DNA of 44,052 nt from DASPJR01 sp035628505 (GTDB lineage Bacteria > Planctomycetota > SZUA-567 > H5-PLA8), in contig DASPJR010000051.1 of the NCBI GenBank assembly GCA_035628505.1, forward strand, positions 1 through 44,052, in the 5' to 3' direction. Made by a program: the position numbers and the translations under genes. This document shows positions 43,301 to 44,052 of this stretch, piece after piece (position 1 is the stretch's first letter; each line of letters starts with the position of its first letter). The notes under the pieces are model-generated. The model saw only the letters and a program-made list of their open reading frames with translations, did not search any database and was not told the DNA's origin.

Positions 43301-44052
43301 ACCTGTACATCAATGGATCGCATGCCGCGTCGGCGACTTCGACGGCCAATCCCGTCCTCCAATTGACCGGCAGTAATCCAGGCGTCAGCTTCGGCAACCT
43401 GCCTTCAGCAAGCGATTCCGGCCAGGGCTTCGCCGGACGCATTCAACACGTCCGCATCTGGAATCTGGCGCGCGACGCCGCGCAAATTCAGTCCACGATG
43501 AACAAGGCGCTGGCCGGCAATGAAGGCGGACTGGTGGGCTGCTGGCGCCTGAACGAAGGCGCCGGACAAATCGCATATGACGCGACCGCGTACGCCAATC
43601 ACGGCGTGCTGGGACTGTCGTCGGCTACCGGTGCTGATGATCCAGCGTGGGTGAGCGGCGGGGTTCACCCGGGTCTTCTCGATAGCGATTCGCAGCAGCT
43701 TGATGGCGAATTCTCAGGCACGTTCCCGTCGGGAGACAACATCCCCGGCGGCGATTTCGTGGCGCAGTTTACGCTCGCCAGGCCCAGCGTAACGGTGCTG
43801 GTCCCAAATGGAGGCCAGACGTATTACGCCGGGCAGAGCACCACACTCTCGTGGGCCACGCAGTTTATCGGCGGCAATGTCGATATTGCCCTCTCGACTG
43901 ATGGCGGCGCGAACTACACGCCCATTGCAACGGTCCCCTACTCTCCCAGCACGTACGTGTGGACCGTGCCAAACTCTGTTTCAAGCAATTGCCGCATCCG
44001 CATCGGGCCGTCAGTCGGATCGACGTCCGCGGATGAATCCGACACGGTATTC
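34318..44052 (+). CDS. Giant secreted multidomain surface protein (3' end beyond window)
   Basis: At least 3,245 codons, no stop before the window edge. The start ATG follows GGGGAAAG, with a signal peptide (HAALLLILICSFTVEA). Modules in order, by approximate residue: Big_5 (20-118); IPT with inserted C-type lectin (120-338; lectin 162-271, EPN sugar motif); cadherin-like; LamG (435-640); cadherin-like; Big domain with inserted LamG (740-1095); Big_5; IPT with inserted lectin (1192-1420, EPN); seven FG-GAP/VCBS units (1425-1765, DxDxDGDxD loops), i.e. a full propeller; Fn3; BACON-like (1885-1995); LamG; cadherin-like; LamG (2290-2500); cadherin-like; IPT; a PNGGETF-type domain; a second Big with inserted LamG (2800-3155); a second PNGGQTY-type domain. 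It is an adhesin or glycan-binding scaffold by inference; the C-terminal anchor is unseen. Confidence 0.93.
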   Translation, partial: MRHAALLLILICSFTVEAATPIVSSTVPAHQATSVSCATAPRITFSEQMNTSSVEAALTASPDFTKTFSWAGNTLTITPAAQLSQNTEYTITVGTGASNLNGEQLSAPYSFSFTTDTLTLSAVNPALGYRNQLMQNIQLTGSGFKKSSSVSIPQGASTYNGHGYQYISTQKTWSAAKTHCESLGGHLVTLSSSAEETFVKSLVPGGQSVWIGMTDEAVEGTFTWITGEPVTYTRWRPGEPNNFSNEDYVEYDTNAQGWNDLNGSANRTFVCEFEDLGAPSVVLKRNGNQIAASRVQFVSSTELIFDVNLTGAAVGLWDVEVTNPDNGTTAVLPAAYEVKYLPPLARDDAYSTPLNQTISASAPGLLGNDQVFSPNALTAIKVSDPIHGALTLNADGSFTYTPSANFDGSDSFTYKVNDGYLDSEPAKVSLYVGDLGGIAGWWKFDEGAGTVASDSSGYGNNGTFSGGVSWNNSGMRGGALNLDGTAIVTVPHNNVLSPPDSWSLCAWVRRNVTGSNHAIVEKHTPSAGAGVYAMRIENDLLSGYFIDWAGTHKNVRSVSKIPANQWVHTAIVFDAAAGRLTAYVNGIAEAFITAPNASKSGTSALKIGAQGDDNNAKFNGALDDVRVYARALNAVEVNRFAQLPPVAQADEYSGPWNQTLTVSVPGVLGNDTDQNADMLTAVAVALPANGTLTLQASGAFSYVPNTNFSGTDSFTYRADDGRGNQSAPATVTLRVTNGAPRVTDVVPVPASTVGASPTEITVTFSEAMDASSISSQVLLLVGRGPDGQFDTADDRYIVPQQVSCTGAVATFTLNGPLLDDAYRFTVRGTVNSGALSFDGGDFMKLANFGSVAPTSEVTIEFWQRANSAAEQSTFGLSPDSGTNRFQAHIPLSNGNVYFDFGNHDSGNGRLQYTPPVPIAGAWNHFALVSSQLLGQSRIYRNGVLEASRTGNTPFVRGAYDLYIGCLGSQTYFFRGKIDDFRIWSVARTQAEIQANMNRSLSGYESGLVAYWDFNDGVGQQARDRSAARRHGTLGASALAGSDDPTWIAGEVVVSGGVRDLSAEILDGEFSGTFPSGNGSSGGDFVMQFTVNASAPVVDSTVPADQATQVPCGAPLKITFSEQMNNAAVEGALSFNPDFSKSFSWSGSTLTITPTAALSQNTSYTLTVTTGALDASGTPLAAPFTLSFTTDFVTLQSVNPAVGYLGGQMSSLVLNGNGFRQGPGAPVPLGVTLFGTHGYQYVNTSMSWGAAQSYCQNLGGHLVAINSAAENSFIGTLVGNTTTWIGLTDVSSEGQWNTWINGEPVTYSNWYPGEPNNSSGIEHRGERIGNGQWNDISDSNTRTFVCEFDGPAAPTVTLRRNAAQIPCTNVQFVSSSQLRFDADLTLAVAGLWDVEVRNPENGALTVLSGGFEVKAQPFQNINASLLQLGASELAWGDIDNDGDLDLILNGNELGNNSGMRAAVYQNTNGSFSSVASPGLTAVEQGGLQLGDYDGDGKLDLLQSGWTGGAPRTTVYKGAGNGTFTTLFNPTGLKQGDGRWFDFDHDGDLDFLVAGENSSFNGPNYSLLYRNNGNQTFTQAASFPGVRASEVEVVDFDNDGDLDILQGGEDRGTLRMNLLQNSGGTFTAITSPFPASEWPGFAWGDFDNDGDYDIAFSGNTSTGLVAGIYRNTGGTFALEKSLPGFYLGDIKWADIDNDGDLDLFVMGRGTGSVKLFTVYINASGTFVESGISLPALEAGEIAFADYDNDGRLDVAISGSSNSGFISRIYRNASDCPVNTAPTAPATLTSLVHGSLVRLSWDAASDTQTPAPGLSYNVRVGTAPGKDDVFAGMSDSSGRRKIVRDGNAQKRTSWALNLPLGTYYWSVQAIDSAFAGSAWAPEQTVVVDGSLQPTIAVSPTALTFTLNEGALGSSTLNLTNPGVGSVSWSVSDNATWLSVSPASGTTTTETDALNVSVDTSGLTPRLAPYTAKITITSPDAFASVTEIPVSLTVSGLMAHWKLDDGSGNTAIDSTANASHGNVINGAWTSGIISGGLSFSGSTYIDAVLDVAETEYTQSLWFKTSNLNAALFSCDAGTLGSSGHDRHVYLYNGNISARLYNNETIRSTNRNYADDTWHHVAYVFGGAQGGQKLYVDGQLIVSGTKTFSDFTTQTGVNIGYSNDAASNYFTGTMDDVRIYNRALSQSEIQALIPDVAPATRADAYGTLTGVLTVAAPGVLANDVDYNGGAISAAKASDPSHGTLLMNADGSFTYTPENGFTGTDTFTYTASDGTLTSTATTVTLIVGEITSGLLAHWKMDETSGAQASDSSGNAYHGTLTNGPLWQEGVLNGGLGLDGVDDHVLLSSSSGLDFAQGQNFTFTGWVRTSDTAGPLIAFRNSNNVSLTIRVVVGYDGVDTVPGKLRTFIRGSNNTQFALTGETVNTNTWRAFALVREGTTLRLYLDGQQQASVTHSFVADAIVTNSRALGRDLIWVRDNQSTTGNRHLAGDMDDIRVYGRALSPAELTVLANKQPIAAGDSYAFAVNTALQVSAPGVLGNDTNPEGETLTAELITPPAAGTLVLNSDGSFTFTPPANYASPALSFSYRVRDAVNRTSNTAMVALTGPAPQLISVAPDRADRGATVELTLTGNNLPTWSGTPTGATPPVSVRIRKGSEIASASGPLVSSLNSLMCTIDIGSFSTGIYDVQLLQDGIVQSTLAGAFTVDDTPFLQLDAPNGGETFYPGQTTTIVWTASGFAGDVDLALSTNGGNTYAPIATVPQSPASYTWTVPSSPSANCKIRIKRSSGATFDVSDTTFTIGQPGAKVIGLSVEPGSTLTARPSEIVALFDKDLLASTSNSANLSLFEAGADTIFGTNDDILISPAPAAASSAREGRIDLSNTALPNGTYRVVVRSESRAPQFDGGTDRVFVADAPQYELSNFTLEAWIWPSSNPSFAGQIVFRGDDRSANDPYSLHMLPNGRVNLRIDTANGTFDCSSPSAVPLGTWTHIAGSYTAATKQLNLYINGSHAASATSTANPVLQLTGSNPGVSFGNLPSASDSGQGFAGRIQHVRIWNLARDAAQIQSTMNKALAGNEGGLVGCWRLNEGAGQIAYDATAYANHGVLGLSSATGADDPAWVSGGVHPGLLDSDSQQLDGEFSGTFPSGDNIPGGDFVAQFTLARPSVTVLVPNGGQTYYAGQSTTLSWATQFIGGNVDIALSTDGGANYTPIATVPYSPSTYVWTVPNSVSSNCRIRIGPSVGSTSADESDTVF

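Overview
The window looks like a chromosomal segment of an uncultured Planctomycetota-type bacterium (PVC group; phylum moderately confident, genus unknown). The evidence is the set of families. There is a split membrane-bound dehydrogenase / heme-binding c-type cytochrome pair of the Pirellula/Verrucomicrobium type. There are two Hanks-type kinases, one with a zinc-ribbon N-terminus and WD40 repeats. There is a sigma factor-FecR-beta-helix operon, a trio of tiny PEP-CTERM proteins, and a giant secreted protein with LamG, lectin, cadherin-like and Big domains. The DNA is GC-rich and the tRNA gene does not encode CCA.

Layout. 1-4.7 kb: an unrecognised protein on + faces a compact minus-strand cluster of four genes (LarA-like protein, two TlpA-like thioredoxin/TPR paralogues, a 59-residue eight-cysteine zinc ribbon). 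5-9.6 kb: the split dehydrogenase/cytochrome pair. 9.6-13.5 kb: PEP-CTERM peptide A, a secreted clan-A glycoside hydrolase, an amidohydrolase-like protein lacking visible metal ligands, and a small secreted protein. 13.5-15.6 kb: DUF3309 peptide, a c-type cytochrome with a calcium-loop motif, and a trypsin-LysM protein. 15.6-18 kb: glnB-glnA, with a sigma-54-like promoter set inside a perfect inverted repeat and a row of hairpins after glnA. 18.3-19.9 kb: PEP-CTERM peptides B and C and a PmtA/OlsG-like methyltransferase. 20.1-21 kb: tRNA-Leu(CAA) with a decayed tyrosine integrase and short att-like repeats. 21.1-34.2 kb: a WD40 kinase, a divergent sigma/FecR/beta-helix operon, an ion channel and a second kinase. 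34.3 kb to the window end: one uninterrupted reading frame of 3,245 codons that runs off the edge.

Themes. Much of the window concerns the cell envelope and the outside: eleven or more proteins carry signal peptides or single membrane anchors, and several bind carbohydrate or are sorted to the surface. The most interesting observations are: (1) in the giant protein, C-type lectin domains appear inserted inside IPT/TIG domains (twice) and LamG domains inside Big-type domains (twice); (2) all three PEP-CTERM micro-genes have a TGGC-N7-TTGC sigma-54 signature 58-73 bp upstream, as does glnB; (3) the PEP-CTERM peptides share a conserved mature core with a single cysteine, suggesting a small paralogous family of unknown function.
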